Positions 29,318-41,741 of a stretch of 64,000 bases of DNA are shown here, piece by piece. Source of the stretch: Lophius americanus (Eukaryota; Chordata; Actinopteri; Lophiiformes; Lophiidae); the NCBI GenBank assembly GCA_037951165.1, contig JBBDHG010000003.1, forward strand, positions 14,263,501 through 14,327,500. The letters are read 5' to 3'. Numbering within the stretch: position 1 is the stretch's first letter; every line of letters starts with the position of its first letter. Both the position numbers and the translations under genes were made by a program. The notes beneath the pieces were generated by a model, which ran no database searches, had not been told where the DNA came from, and saw only the letters and a program-made list of their open reading frames with translations.

Positions 29318-30745
29318 CCTGTTGAACCTCATGACAGTATTTCCAATGTGTGTAAACAATCAAAAAAATGCAGAATGTTCAAGGACAGGACAATCAACAG
29401 CTTCTTCATCACTTTCTTCAGTTCGTATTAAGATAGCCACAGAGAAAGCTGCACTACAAGCACGTTTGTCCAAATTAGAAGAAAAACATGCTGTGGACAT
29501 GGAAAAAAGCAGATTACAGGCCAAATTGGACAAAATGGAAATAGAGGCATATATTGCCGCATCTGACGCCAAATGAAAGATTCTGAATAATTTTTTCAAA
29601 AGCCGTGAAGGTCAACCTCAACCTGCTATACAAGAATAGCTGGTATGAATGAATAACTGGGCAGTTATATTCAAGCTCAAAATGTTTGCATGAATGTGGA
29701 TGGATCAGAACCCTCCCCTATTAGTTACACGGAATCCGTATTCGGCATCTCAGTTGAACATCTGGAAAACCTTCTTGTAAACCAGAGCCACCATGATTTT
29801 TCTGATAAAAAGTATAAGGGAAAACCTCAAATGTCACTATAGGACCTCAAATGTATGCAGATGGCATTGAGTGCAGTTACAATAAAAGATAATCACTATT
29901 ACTTACCTCTTCCAGTTTGTAATAGTGATGTCATCATGCCCAACGACTATCATATAGCTGAACAAAGAGCACATCACCTTGAGTGGAAATTTAAGAAAGA
30001 CGCAACTTATGCAGAAGAATACAAGGCTTTCATGAAAGAGGTTATTGCTAAAGGCTACGCAGAAAAAGTGCCATCAGAAGACCTTAAACCAGATAAGGGC
30101 AAGGTGTGGTACATACCCCACCATGGAGTGTATCATAAGCAGAGAAGAATAATAAGAGTAGTTTGTGATTGTGCATCTTCATACAAAAGAACATCACTCA
30201 ACAATGAACTTCTACAAGGACCTGATTTAGCCAACTCACTTCTTGGTGTTCCACTGAGGTTCCGCCAAGATCAAGTTGCCATCATGGCAGATATTGAGGG
30301 GATGTTCCACCAAGTTTGTGTTTTTGAAGAAAACTCAAACCTGCTGAGATTTCTGTGGTGACCAGAAGGTGATACAAGCCCAAATTTACAACAATACAGA
30401 ATGAAAGTTCATCTGTTTGGTGCCATATCCTCACCAAGTTGTGCCAATTTTGCTCTGCAGAAAACAGCAGAAGATAATAGAGACACATTTGATGTAGTGG
30501 CGGTTGACACAATTAAATCCAACTAGTTCGTGGATGATTGCTTAAAGTCTGTAGCAACAAAAAAACAGGTGCTGAAGCTCATCAAGAATCTCAGTGATCT
30601 ATGTGCAAAAGGAGGATTCAAACTAACAAAATGGGTTAGCAGCAGTCGTGCTGTTCTGGCGGCTATACCAGCTGATCACAAAGCCAAACAGTTAAAAGAA
30701 CTAGATTTGGACAGAGAAAAACTTCCTCTGGAAGAGATTCTAAGC
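29318..30745 (+). mobile_element. BEL/Pao LTR-retrotransposon fragment, unit B
   Basis: Broken gag and pol on plus. A coiled-coil gag piece (29380-29576) reads IATEKAALQARLSKLEEKHA. Reverse transcriptase (29855-30361) reads HYYLPLPVCN, AFMKEVIAKGYAEKVPSEDL, NELLQGPDLANSLLGVPLRF and AIMADIEGMFHQV. After stops it continues VHLFGAISSPSCANFAL and FVDDCLKSVATKKQ (the Pao-type YVDD box, here FVDD), then GGFKLTKWVSSSRAVLAAIP. ELLQGPDL and MADIE-MFHQV are hallmarks of the BEL/Pao clade. No LTRs seen. It breaks off after REKLPLEE. Confidence 0.9.
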
Positions 30746-31210
30746 TCTGCTTCCTGGTATTTTCTGTATTGCTTTCGAAGGTCTACACTATTAATATGAA
30801 ATACGTCAGCAAACCTTAAATGGAGGTTCTAAGTGCTGACACACACAGAGCTACAACATCAACACCAGTTAGTGGTTCTAATGTTGTGGTTTATTGTTGT
30901 ATATTCTACACAGCCTGGAAACTGATGGAATTCCCAAAATGTGCATCCGTGTCCCATAATAACTGATCGATTTCACTTTACTCCGTCCGTGTTTACTGAG
31001 AGGGAACGAGGTGGACCAGAATGAGATTCAAGCCCATGTGGGTGTGTTGATTTGAAGTCCTGTCCACAGATGAAGGAAGGAACCTACATCCAGTTTAGAG
31101 TCTGGGTGTCCTATTATCCACGCAGCAACGTCAAAGGAGAAATGTCATGTGTTGTCACGTGTGATTCGTTTTGATGACTGAGGCAGAAGATCAGACCGCC
31201 ATCAACATGA
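30746..31210. other. Unassigned interval
   Basis: No family recognised. A short frame around 31055-31150 (TYIQFRVWVSYYPRSNVKGE) looks protein-like but cannot be placed. Confidence 0.4.
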
Positions 31211-31860
31211 ATGCCACTCATTTACAAACCAGGTCCTGACATAACTGTCGATGAGCGTCTTGTTGCTTTTAGGGGACGTTGCCCATTTATCACAGAAACA
31301 GCTCTGCTTAGAGTCAAGAATGAACTCCTGATGGCAGCAGATGCCGGCTCACCTTCCCTCCTGATTCTCCTTGATTTGATTGCTGCCTTCAGCACTGTTG
31401 ACCTTGGAATACTCCTACACCAGCAACACCACAACATTGGACTCACCGACACCGCCTTGAACTGGTTTCAATCCTACGTCACTGACAGAATAGAATACAT
31501 TTCCAGGTCCCGGACACACTGTCACCTGTGGGTCCCTCAGGGATCAGTCCTTGGCCCCATTCTTTTCATACTGTACATGCTCCACCTTGGCCATGTCATC
31601 AGGTGATATGGACTCTCATTTCATTGCTACGCCGATGACTACATGAAAATTCACACATGTTCCTCTGCAGCTTCTCCATCTTCATCATCAACATCATCAT
31701 CTCCCCTGTCAACACCCAGCGCCTAGATAGGTAAGGGTGTGGATGAAACTTAACTTTCTCCAGTTGAACAGCTCTAAAACCAGACCAATTTTAATTGGCA
31801 CTCCACATCAGATCAAGTCATCCTCTATAACCAGCATTACCTTCTCTGGTCGGGAAAAAC
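31211..31860 (+). mobile_element. Chimeric piggyBac / LINE reverse-transcriptase fragment
   Basis: One 131-codon frame (31211-31606) starts with a piggyBac-type piece, YKPGPDITVDERLVAFRGRC (the D-E-Q/R-L...FRGR region of PGBD proteins). At CPF it switches to LINE reverse transcriptase: ITETALLRVKNELLMAADAG, LLDLIAAFSTVD, NWFQSYVTDR and VPQGSVLGPILFILYM. After a stop come FHCYADD (about 31620-31640) and LQLNSSKTRPILIGTPHQI (about 31760-31815). The LINE is a different subfamily from the L2-like one flanking it. Relic, not a real fusion gene. Confidence 0.75.
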
Positions 31861-31989
31861 AAACGGTCTGACTCTCACTTCCTGCGGTAAGCATAGGTCA
31901 TTTCTTGTTATTTGCGCTCGATAGCTGTTTTACACTCTGCTGCTTGGATCAATAGTCTCATTTGCGAAGATTATAATTGTAATTACCCT

Positions 31990-33290
31990 TTTATCAAGGG
32001 TAAGGGTAACATGGAGTCTGGGTGACTGTGTGAAGAATGTATAGCCCGAAACACCAGCCCACAGTTCACCACCAGCCTGTTCATGTTTCAAACAGATATT
32101 CCCCACTTAACAAAATACCTGGTGAGAAAATAATTCTGATCATTGTCAGTTCTATTTTACGGAACGTGAATTTAGCGACACCAGGGACCATAGTGAAATG
32201 CATTCCTGGGGCCAGATCGGGCCTCCTTTAGAGTCACCCAGCCCAAAACCCATAGAGACTGTGTCTGTCCCCTGACCACCTACAATGTTCGAGTCAGATT
32301 AAAAAAATAAAAAATAAAATTAATTGTGGAATCCTTAAAATTAGATCTCTAACATCTGAACCAGTTTCAGTAAATTATCTTATTTTAGATCATCATATTA
32401 ATTTATTCTGTCTGACGGAGACCTGGCTGTGTGAGGAACATAGATGAAGACAGAGATAGTCGCGGTGCCGCGTTTAACTTAATATTAGACTGTGTTGGTT
32501 TCAGTCAGCGTGTTTATGAGCCCACTCACTGTTTTAATCACACCCTGGATTTAGTCCTGACTTACGGCATTGATAGTTCATCCACAGAATCCTCTGCTAT
32601 CGGACCACTGTTTGATAACTTTTGAATTTGCAATGCTAAGTCACTCGAAAATAAACAAATCACTCTACGCGCTAGAAATATATCTGAAGAAGTTGTAGCA
32701 AAATTTAAAGAAGCTATTCCATCAGCCCTGTCTCGACTTTAATGAATCTGAGGTTAGTCCCGTGTAACTTGATTGTTTTGTTGATAGGGCTGCAACTCAC
32801 TGAGATTAACTCTGAACTCTATCGCCTCCCTAAAATAGAAGAGTGTGAAACAGAGGAGAGCTAAACTTGTTGAGTTCCGATTAACCTGGCAAGACAGCAT
32901 TAAAAATTTAGGAGAGCCATCCGCAGCACCAGAGCAGCCTATTACTCTGACCTGATAGAGGAAAATAAAAACAACTCCAGGTTTTTGTTCAGCACTGTAG
33001 CCAGGCTGAATGAGAGTCAGAGTTCTATTGAGCCTGCATTCCTAAAACCCTTAGTAACGATGACTTCATGAGTTTCTTTAATGAGAAAATTTCAAGTATT
33101 AGGGACAAGATCCATAACCTCCTGTCTACAATTGGCTCAAGTTTACACCCCAGGACTATGTGCTTAGAAATAACAGATAGACCTGGAGCAGATCTAGACC
33201 GCTTCAGTCCTATTGATCTAAAACAATTAACTTCCCTTATTTCTTATCCAAAACAACAACCAGTCTCCTAGTCCCAATCCCAACTAGTCT
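31990..33290 (+). mobile_element. L2/CR1-like LINE, 5' part, unit B
   Basis: Homologous to 8390-9978 with an internal deletion (joined at GAGGAACATAGATGAAG near 32436, removing the middle of the endonuclease). HCFNHTLDLVLTYGIDSS is still readable (32528-32585). Broken frames. Confidence 0.75.
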
Positions 33291-34445
33291 ACTTATTCCT
33301 TGTATGGTGTCTGGGTCTGTGGGACCCGTTTTAATTTTTCATCTAAAGAAAAATTACACAATTCATTATTTTTTCAAACTCAGACTCATTGGCCTTGGGT
33401 CATTTTCTGTAAAGAACATATATCAGAACAAATTTTCAATGACCACACACTGTTCATTTCACCTACTCATTTATATTACAGACGGGATGTTCGGGTCCAC
33501 TGGACCCGGGCCAATAAAAGTGTGGAAATTGTAGGTCCTGTGTAGCTTCACTCTGTCCTCCTCCTGTCTAGGCCTGCTGTTACTGTGTGTGTCTTTGTGT
33601 GTGTGTGAGTGTGTGTGTGTGTGTGTGTGTGTTTTAAAACCCTATTGTCACCATTGATACTACCTAGAGGGGCAGCATACCATCTAAACCTGTAAAATAT
33701 GGTATAAAGATCTGAGATGCCTTTGATGCCACTTCCTTATATGATTGGAACTTACAAGTCTGCAGAATAAAACCTGATGGAGGTGCCCCTGAGAAAAAAA
33801 TCAAGCAATGAAAGTTGTCCTGAATATGTCTCAGGGACTCAGTGGACACAAGATCACATGCTACAATTTGTTTACCTAGCACAAGCTGGAACAAGAGCTT
33901 CTAAAGAGGAAGCTGACCGTGGTGGGAACGACGGAAAAGCAAGTCCGAGCTCCAACCCCTAATGCTGACTACTAAGAACAGTCCTGTCAAGGCTACAAAG
34001 TTTGTGTGCACGGCTGACACGTCCCTGGTATCTTATGTGCTGTAGAAAGGTAAGAGTGTTGTACTTGTGAGTAAACTGCACAGGGATGGGAGAATCTATG
34101 AACAGGAACATCAAAAAGCAGAGATCATCATGGATTATAGTGCCACAAAAGGAGGGGTGGGAAACATGGACAAGTTGGTGACTGTAAAATGAGGACCTTA
34201 CACCGGCCACTGATGACATCCTTTGACATATCATCTGGATGGCAGTGAACCCAGACTGGAACAGAGGGAAGCTCCAGAGGAGACGCCTCTTTATCTAGGA
34301 GCTGGGAAAGGCGCTGGTGAAACATCAAATCCAGAGAAGACAGCAGGTTCCAAGAACCCCAGCCTCTGCAGCCATCATGAGGAGGATTCAGAAGGTGAAT
34401 GCTGATGCTCCATCCAAAAACAATGCAGCGGGTCCAGCAGACCCA
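33291..34445 (+). mobile_element. piggyBac relic, unit B
   Basis: Homologous to 9983-11135 at the same position in the LINE. The left end reads CCTTGTATGGTGTCTGGG after TTAT rather than TTAA. A longer (GT)n tract lies at about 33590-33633. PGBD-like coding traces, all frameshifted. Confidence 0.7.
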
Positions 34446-35420
34446 CGAACATTGGCTGAATGAACAATGCTTTATTTGAGGATTTCCAGTCAGGTTAGCA
34501 CAGAAACGGCACTGGTCAAAGCTACAAATAGGCTTTTAATGGCATCTGATGAGGGACTGGCCTCTGTTCTGGTCTTGTTGGATCTTAGTGCTGCATTTAA
34601 CACTTTTGACCAGCAGACTCTGCTTCAAAGTCTTGAAAACGTAATTGGCATCAAAGACACTGCATTAAATTGTGTTAAGTCCTATTTATGTCACAGATCT
34701 TAAGTTCTGAAGTTATTATGCTGGGACCCAAACACCTTAAAAACAATAAATCTGGCAATATAACTGTTCTGGATGGTATGACCCTGGCCTCCAGCACCAC
34801 TGTGAGGAACCTGGGAGTTATCTTTGATCAGGATATGTCCTATGATTCCCACATGAAACAGATTTCTAGGACTGCCTTTTTTCATCTGCATAATATTACT
34901 AAAATACGACACATTCTGTCGCAAAAAGATGCAGAAAAGTTAGTTAATGCATTTATTACTTCCAGGCCGGATAATGGTAATGCCCTACTAGCAGGTTGTC
35001 CCAATAAGTCTCTGAAGCTCCTCCAGCCGATCCAGAACGCTGCTGCACGTGTGCTGACCAGAACCAGGTTAAGAGAACATATCTCTCCTGTATTAGCTTC
35101 CCTTCACTGGCTCCCGGTAAAATCTAGAATTGAATTCAAAATCCTTCCAGTAACATTCCAAACCCTTAACAGTCAGGCACCAACATATCTGAAGGAGCTC
35201 ATAGTTCCATACTGTCCAACCAGAACACTGCGCTCCTAGCATGAAGGGTTACTAATAGTCCCTAGAGTCTCCAGAAGTAGAATGGGAACCAGATCTTTCA
35301 GCTATCAGGCCCCTCTCCTGTGGAAAAATCTCCCTAGCTGGGTTTAGGGGGCAGAAACCCTCTCTTCATTTAAAAATATGCATGAATCCTTCCTTTATGA
35401 TAAAGTTTAAAATTAAAGCT
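34446..35420 (+). mobile_element. L2/CR1-like LINE, 3' part, unit B
   Basis: Homologous to 11136-12370 but with the catalytic YADD region deleted: the frame jumps from AFNTFDQQTLLQSLENVIGI to VIMLGPKHLKNNKSGNITVL. The C-terminal block 34688-35239 has TVRNLGVIFDQDMS and LHWLPVKSRIEFK. Nonfunctional. Confidence 0.8.
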
Positions 35421-35539
35421 GGCATAAGCTAGCTCTTAGCTATGATGCTATAGGTTTAGACTGCTGGGAGATCTCCCATGATGCACAGAGCTTTTCTCTC
35501 TTCCTCTCTCACTGTCCCTGTTTATACATCCCTCTCACT

Positions 35540-35815
35540 TTAATGCATGTTACTGGATTAATGCATGTTACTGGATTAATGTATATTACTGGATTAATGT
35601 ATGTTACTGGATTAATGTATGTTACTGGATTAATGTATGTTACTGGATTAATGCATGTTACTGGATTAATGCATGTTACTGGATTAATGCATGTTACTGG
35701 ATTAATGCATGTTACTGGATTAATGCATGTTACTGGATTAATGTATGTTACTGGATTAATGTATGTTACTGGATTAATGCATGTTACTGGATCAATACAT
35801 GTTACTGGGAAAGGT
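35540..35815. repeat. 18-bp minisatellite, unit B
   Basis: About fifteen ATGCATGTTACTGGATTA-type units, more uniform than in unit A and without its interrupting unit. The MHVTGL repeat frame is an artefact of the 18-bp period. Confidence 0.95.
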
Positions 35816-35959
35816 TGGTTCTATATTTCAAACATGAGGGAGTGCTTTACCTTCAAACATTTGGCCAAAATTTAACATCTGCAGGTGCAATTTAGTCCAA
35901 ATCTGTTCAGATGAATCGATTCGAGAATTGTAATCTTGTTGTAAACATATTTTACCCTA

Positions 35960-36300
35960 ATAGATCATGTTTTCCACCCAGCAGATCACAGGGTAGACAA
36001 TTTCAATTTGTCACATATGCAATTGTCTACGCTGTGGTCTGGTGGGCTGGAGGAAGCACAAAGAGGGACAGGAAGAGACTCAACATGCTGGTCAGGAGGT
36101 CCAGCTCTGTCCTGGACTGTCCCCTGGACTCTGTGGAGGAGGTGGGTGAGAGGAGAATGTTGACCAAGCTGACATCCATCCTGGACAACATCTCTCACCC
36201 CCTACATGAAACTGTGGAAGCTTTGAGGAGCTCCTTAAGGGGCAGACTGTGACATCCACAGTGTAAGACAGAGCGATACCGTAGGTCCCTTGTCCTGCAG
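35960..36300 (+). mobile_element. Second LINE, 3'-terminal ORF2 relic, unit B
   Basis: Homologous to 12900-13300, with a cleaner frame: VVWWAGGSTKRDRKRLNML, SVLDCPLDSVEEVGERRML and LHETVEALRSSLRGRL (to 36252). Confidence 0.7.
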
Positions 36301-36305
36301 TCAGA

Positions 36306-36763
36306 CTTGTATTTTTACAGACCTCTCTGTATGTTGTGTGTGTGCTCCTGTAGACGTGTGAATGAAGAACCTGTGGTGGTTGACTTGGTCATGGATATAT
36401 CCATGTTGCCTCAGTCTGTGATGGGGGCGCCAGTGATCACTCACAATCTTACTTGCTGGTCCAACATATCTCTGTATAATGGGAAGCAGCCTTTCTGCAT
36501 TTCGTCATAACAAACTTCAAGTTAACATTCTTACCTTTCTCTTGTGACACAATTTTCTCTCATCAATGACAACAAAGGCGTGTCCCCCACATATTCTCAT
36601 CTTCCCCCTCCTCTGTAAGCGTTTGACTGCTCGAACAGACCCGTCTCACTTTCTTGGACATCTTGGTCAAAGTGCTGCTCCCACAGACTCCCTCTTCAAT
36701 TAAATCCACTTGTCTCCATCTTAATCCTTGGGCAAACCTGCAACAATTCTGAGATATGAACAA
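36306..36763 (-). pseudogene. Merlin/ISXO2-like DDE transposase relic
   Basis: On minus, pieces of an IS1016/ISXO2-type transposase: around 36640-36560 KRLQRRGKMRICGGHAF then VVIDE (the catalytic region normally ending in a D-E pair). From about 36500 to 36306 come IIQRYVGPASKIVSDHWR, HGYIHDQVNHHRFF and TSTGAHTQHTE. The VSDxW.P....GY.H..VNH..F....TGAHTQ.-E pattern is the second half of the DDE fold in these enzymes. Frames are broken, and a possible intron begins after LCHKRK (GTAAGA). Merlin elements are the eukaryotic relatives of IS1016. Present only in this inter-cluster interval. Confidence 0.65.
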
Positions 36764-38004
36764 CTTTTAGAATTTTGTTTGCCCTTTTTGGAATTACATA
36801 TTTATAAATCAATTACATAATACAGAATTACAATAAAAGCACATTTTGGCATGATTTCTGAATCATAAAAAGATTTCATTGGATTGTGTTTAACTTTACA
36901 AAAAAAGTTTTAAAAATTAATTTAACATTTAAGAAAATGACTGATGTGGTAGATTAGTACCTCACATGTAGACAGTTCATGCAATAAAACACAAAAACTA
37001 CCGCAAAAACAATGTTATGAAGTGCATCAGATTTTATGTCACATTGTTTGATATATATAGTTTTGATGGCATGTCATTGTGTTGTGTGTTTCATGAGTAA
37101 AACCAATCGGGATTTTTGAGAGTTGTTTACAGTAAAAAAGCAGAATGCAAAGGGATTATTATATATTGACTTTTTAATATAACTCACCTGTGAATAAACA
37201 TCATCTAAGATGTTAAAGAGTTGGGAGATCCAGAGAAAATGGATCCACCTCTCATGGATTTAGACAAATATCTATGATGTTCTCGGCACAACCTAAGAAA
37301 AAAATACAAGATCAAAAATCATACAGGGGTGTCTAAAAAGTTTAGCAATTAAGTACTAAAGTACTAGTATGTTTTAATACTTTTTCCTTTTTTGCATAGT
37401 CACAATGAAGGATATCTAATAATATTAAAACAAATACCGTGAAGGAAATTCTGGGGAAGATTACAAGAAACTGGTGGTAAAATAAGGGTTTAGAGTGGAG
37501 TGTTACAAAGTCATTCTAGGTTTTTGGGGAAGCACCAAATCACACTGATAGACACTGGGCCTTATTTTTTGCAAACCTGTCTCCTTTTCAGAACTGCCTT
37601 CATGTTAATGTTGTTTGATATGATTTGTGTGTTGTTTTTCTACGATCTGTTTAACTCCTTAACTTATGTAAAGTATCTTCTTTGTATCATGGAAAGCTCT
37701 CTACAAAAATGTATAATTATTATTATTATTATTAGGTAGTAAGAAGGAGCACTTCTCTGCAGAGGGACTGTAGATGGATGGATTAAAGCACATAGCACGG
37801 TGGTTGGAATTCAAGTCCCTTATTATGTGAAACATGGAAAATAATAATGTTAAGTGAGACGTGTTTATGTTTTATCATATGACAAAATCGTTAAATTTTT
37901 TTTTACTCAACTTTTAGCAAAGTAGTTGGAGATAAAATGTACTGAGCAGTCGTCACTTGTTCACTAGCTAATATTAACTTATGTCACATGGCAACAGATA
38001 CTGA
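36764..38004. other. Unassigned AT-rich interval upstream of unit C
   Basis: No gene recognised. It includes a retroposon-like tail, CTCTCTACAAAAATGTATAA followed by (ATT)n at 37715-37735. CTGCAGAGGGACTGT at about 37758-37772 is the same word that ends the gag relic before units B and D. Confidence 0.5.
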
Positions 38005-38851
38005 AGTTAAATAACGTTGGCTTGCAATAATATTGTTCCATTGTGTAATAATTACTACATGTATTCAACATTTTCAGGGTAAAATGTATTTGTCTTTGGC
38101 AATATTTAATGACATAATTGTTATGTCATTGAATATGAATGAATATATTGTATTTTTATTTATTTAACTGTTAACTATTGAGCTGACTGTGAATCCTCTA
38201 TTGATGGTGAACAAACGTGGGTGAACACTACTTTTGGAAAATAATTTGATGAAACATGGCTAATGTTATTATGTAGTGTTAAATTCAAATTGATAAATTG
38301 TTAGTTAGTCTAATATTCTGAAAATAAACTGCTTGCGCCGAATGGTATTCACAGACACACGTTTGTTGATATAACAAATGCATGGTCACTTAGTATCAAT
38401 GTTTTGTTTTGTTTTTTAAAGACACATTGTAGTTTGGAAGAAAAGGTCAAATAAATGAACTGTTAAGTTTTTATTAGTCTCTTGATACGTGTCCACTGGA
38501 CTCAGAATACAGACTTGTGTAGACAGGATGTCAATGAGAGCACATGATATTAGTGAAATAACTCACTTGTGTACCTGTGGATACACAGGTATACACCATG
38601 TCCTAAAGCCCCTATATGCAGGGGGATTTACTGGATACCTGCTTAAAACAGATTCAGTAGCGGTGCACATCTTGCAGAGTAAGGCTGCACTTAATCATGC
38701 TTGAGTCTTTCCTGTCATCTGTGTTGACCCCTGTGCACAGAGACACGCCTTTAAGGCAGTGCCTTGTGGTAGAGGGAATGAGCAACTTTGCTATATTAAA
38801 AATGTCTTTTAAATATATAACGGGTTATCAAATGACTCCTGATGGATTAAT
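38005..38851. other. Start of conserved IgL-unit left part, unit C; no gene recognised
   Basis: Homologous to 18981-19829 with few changes. No coding sequence called. Confidence 0.4.
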
Positions 38852-40763
38852 GTGGAGGCAGCATTCATATTACTGGTCAGGGAAACATTTTATATACTCT
38901 CCTCAAGTCACCATTACACCGCTGAATATTTCCATTATGATATTCAAACTTTCAGAGCAATACCTTCAACAAGAAGGGGCAAAAGAGCCAAAATAAAAGC
39001 CCTACATGACGAAAGAAACTTCCTTCTAGAACAGCTTAAAAAAGCTCTGGACAAAGTTCCCACTGCTGCAGATGGTACACAATAATAGTATGTTTGCTAG
39101 AGAAGTTTAATAAACAGTAGTGATCAGTTTGTAAACAGATATAAAGTCTTTATTAGCATCAACTTTATTTGTGGATTTATTTTTTTACTATATAGTTAAA
39201 TAAAAAAGTGTACCTACTATATTTATGTATTCATACATCTTATGCTAAATTGTTGTTAAATTAGAGTTCCTGTTGGTTCAACGACCCCCCAAAAAAGATT
39301 TGTTACTCACATTTCAAATGTTTTTTCTTTATTTTTATATAGCTCTAAATACACATAATTTAAACAGGACTTTCCTACAATCCTGGAGTTTAAATTATAA
39401 CCTAAACAGTTGTCAGAGTTTATGATCTAAACTCCAACTGTGAGTCTTGTAACATAAAGTTGGATGGTATAATGTTATTCTTCTTTTTCTCTCTTTTTGT
39501 TCTTCTAGTATTCTCAGGAAAACAACATCTTTCCCCTTCGAGTCCCCACTTGTCTGATTCCTCTGACTCAGACTCTGGGTCATCCTCAGAAGACGAAGGA
39601 AGAAGACGAAGAAGGCCAAGAACAAGGAGAAAGACAAAAGAGCTCAGTTTGACAAAAGAAGTATGTTATATACAGCTTAAAAATGTTTCATTCATAACAA
39701 TAATTGACACGTAGTCAAATCTGTCGACACAGAAAATCAACTTGTTATTTTAAATCAGTCAATAAATCAAACTTTATTCATATTATTAATTAGATGAAAC
39801 AACTGTATTTCAGACTAGTAATGTTAAAAATGTTTACACCACAAGTCCGCTAATTGTTCAAATCCCTCATTACTATTAAGCAGAAGGTAGAAGATGATGA
39901 AGATGATGTAATGTCAGAGACTCACCAAGCAAGTATCTTCCTCGGCTCAGCTTCCCCCCAGAGAGCGAGAGGAGCGCTCACTCTGTCCCCAGAAATAGGC
40001 TACACTGTACGCTGACTGACCAAAATAAAGAAATGCTCAACTAGATGAAACTAAGTACTAAATTGTGGTGGGGCCCTTTGGACTGCAGGGTCGCCCCACT
40101 TTTCAGGGACTGGGGGGTTTCCTTTAGCGTGCAGAACTATTCTCTGGCCAGATTTAACATTTTTACAGGGCTAAACGTTAAGAAGAAAATCTGTGATGCT
40201 CAGCAGAGGCTCTCCACTGCTGAAGACATGACTGTAATAACAACACAGTGAAACACTCTTCCTCCTGCATGACACACAGGAATCAAATTACTTTTCTTAT
40301 TCATCGTATTTCAGGAAGTCTTTTGTGTTTTGTTTATCTTACATGTTCATATCACAATGACAAAAATACGATTAAGCGTCGGTCCTTAAATTTTAAGCCT
40401 TGAAAGTGTGAGGAATGTTTGAAGTAATCCAAAACTTCTGTTTAAATTATTTTTAAATAACCATTAAGTTGATGGGAGCGTTAGCAGGGATACAGACAGT
40501 CAACCTTTGTTTAACATTTATTCAGATATTAAAGAAGTACAGTAGAAAACAGTCACACCAGACATTAATAATTGATTTCCATCTGTGTTTTGTTTTATGT
40601 CCTGCCCTACATTTTCCTACATGTGTTGATGCTCCTTTTCTTGGCCTTTATAGTGAAAAACCCAGAAGAGGCTGAACACCGATACATGGCTGTCCTTAGA
40701 ACCTTTAAAAAGAACAACAGAAGTTGTGAAAGACACAACGTGGATGGAAATACCATTGTATAA
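38852..40763 (+). pseudogene. CCDC106-like gene with disrupted exon 3, unit C
   Basis: Exon 1 (ending 39074) and exon 2 (39509-39660) match unit B, including splice sites. At exon 3 (40654-40763) one T is missing at the acceptor: TATAG is followed by TGAAAAACC instead of TTGAAAAACC. With the phase-0 junction from exon 2 this puts TGA as the first codon, so the frame ends at the junction unless another splice site is used. The remaining exon still encodes KNPEEAEHRYMAVLRTFKKN in the shifted frame. Unit D shares the same deletion. Confidence 0.6.
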
Positions 40764-41024
40764 ACTGCTGTGATCACAGACAGTGTCAGTGTGTTAGTTT
40801 CCTTCAATATATGTTAGTGGGATCTGGATTTTTATTTTATTTATTACTAAAAACAATACTTTTCTGTACATAGCAGTCGTTCTTGACCTTGACAGAGTGA
40901 ATGTTTCCTTACCAACAATTTCTTTTAATTCATGAAAATAATGTATTTTCACTGAAATTAGATTGTTTAACTTCATAAATTGTTGCTAATAAAATGGCTT
41001 CACATTTGTGTTTGTTTGCTTTAC

Positions 41025-41392
41025 CTCTGCAGTTGTACTGTCACCGCCGGAGACGCCGTGTTAACAGAGTTTTACTCCTCCAGGATCCAACATTTTATTG
41101 ATCAATCTCATTGTTTCTTGAGAAACCACAAAACCCCTTTCAACAGCACGTTGCTGCAACCAGCGATCGCCCTGCAGTTGAACACTTCCAGCCATCTCCT
41201 TCTCCACAAAAGAGATGATCTCCCCCAAGTCTGTCTGCTTCTTTCTTCTGAACAGAACCAGTTTCTCACACAACCTTTTCAAAGTCCTGATGCTGATAAT
41301 TATGTGTGTTGATGTTCCAAAAGATTCAATATTTCTTTATTTGTCAGACCGATGTCAAAGTAAAGTTTGACCAGATGTTCCACGTCCCTCAT
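41025..41392 (-). pseudogene. Integrase-like N-terminal exon, broken, unit C
   Basis: Same as in unit B: MRDVEHLVKLYFDIGLTNKE, frameshift at the ACACAC stretch, then TLKRLCEKLVLFRRKKQTDL to MLDPGG, and a second break before the Arg-rich end. Donor GTAAAG on minus at 41024-41019. The catalytic exon is absent. Confidence 0.6.
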
Positions 41393-41682
41393 TTTGACTC
41401 TGGTGACTGTCGGAAATTTCCCCTTCTTGTGTGACGGAACAAATTATGAATTTATTTTAATAAAATTACCTTATTACTCTAAAGTTATTACTTTTTTTCT
41501 CATAAAATTAAATGTTTTTTCTTGAAAAAATATGACTTAATTCTCTTAATTATGACCCTAAACTCGTGAAGTGAAAAATTTTAAGATCAGTTTCCTCCAG
41601 TCAGAGGACCAACAGAACCTGAAGCCTCCTCATGATGGAGATGGTGACCTCATCTTAATTACACTGATCTCTCTCTATGCAG

Positions 41683-41741
41683 CGGGTCAAGTTGTCTCCA
41701 TCCTGATGGTGCTGCCCCCCTCTGGAGAAGAGCTGCATTAA
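41683..41741 (+). pseudogene. Truncated IgL constant-domain pseudo-exon, unit C
   Basis: Same remnant as at 22662-22720: acceptor, GQVVSILMVLPPSGEELH, stop. Confidence 0.75.
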
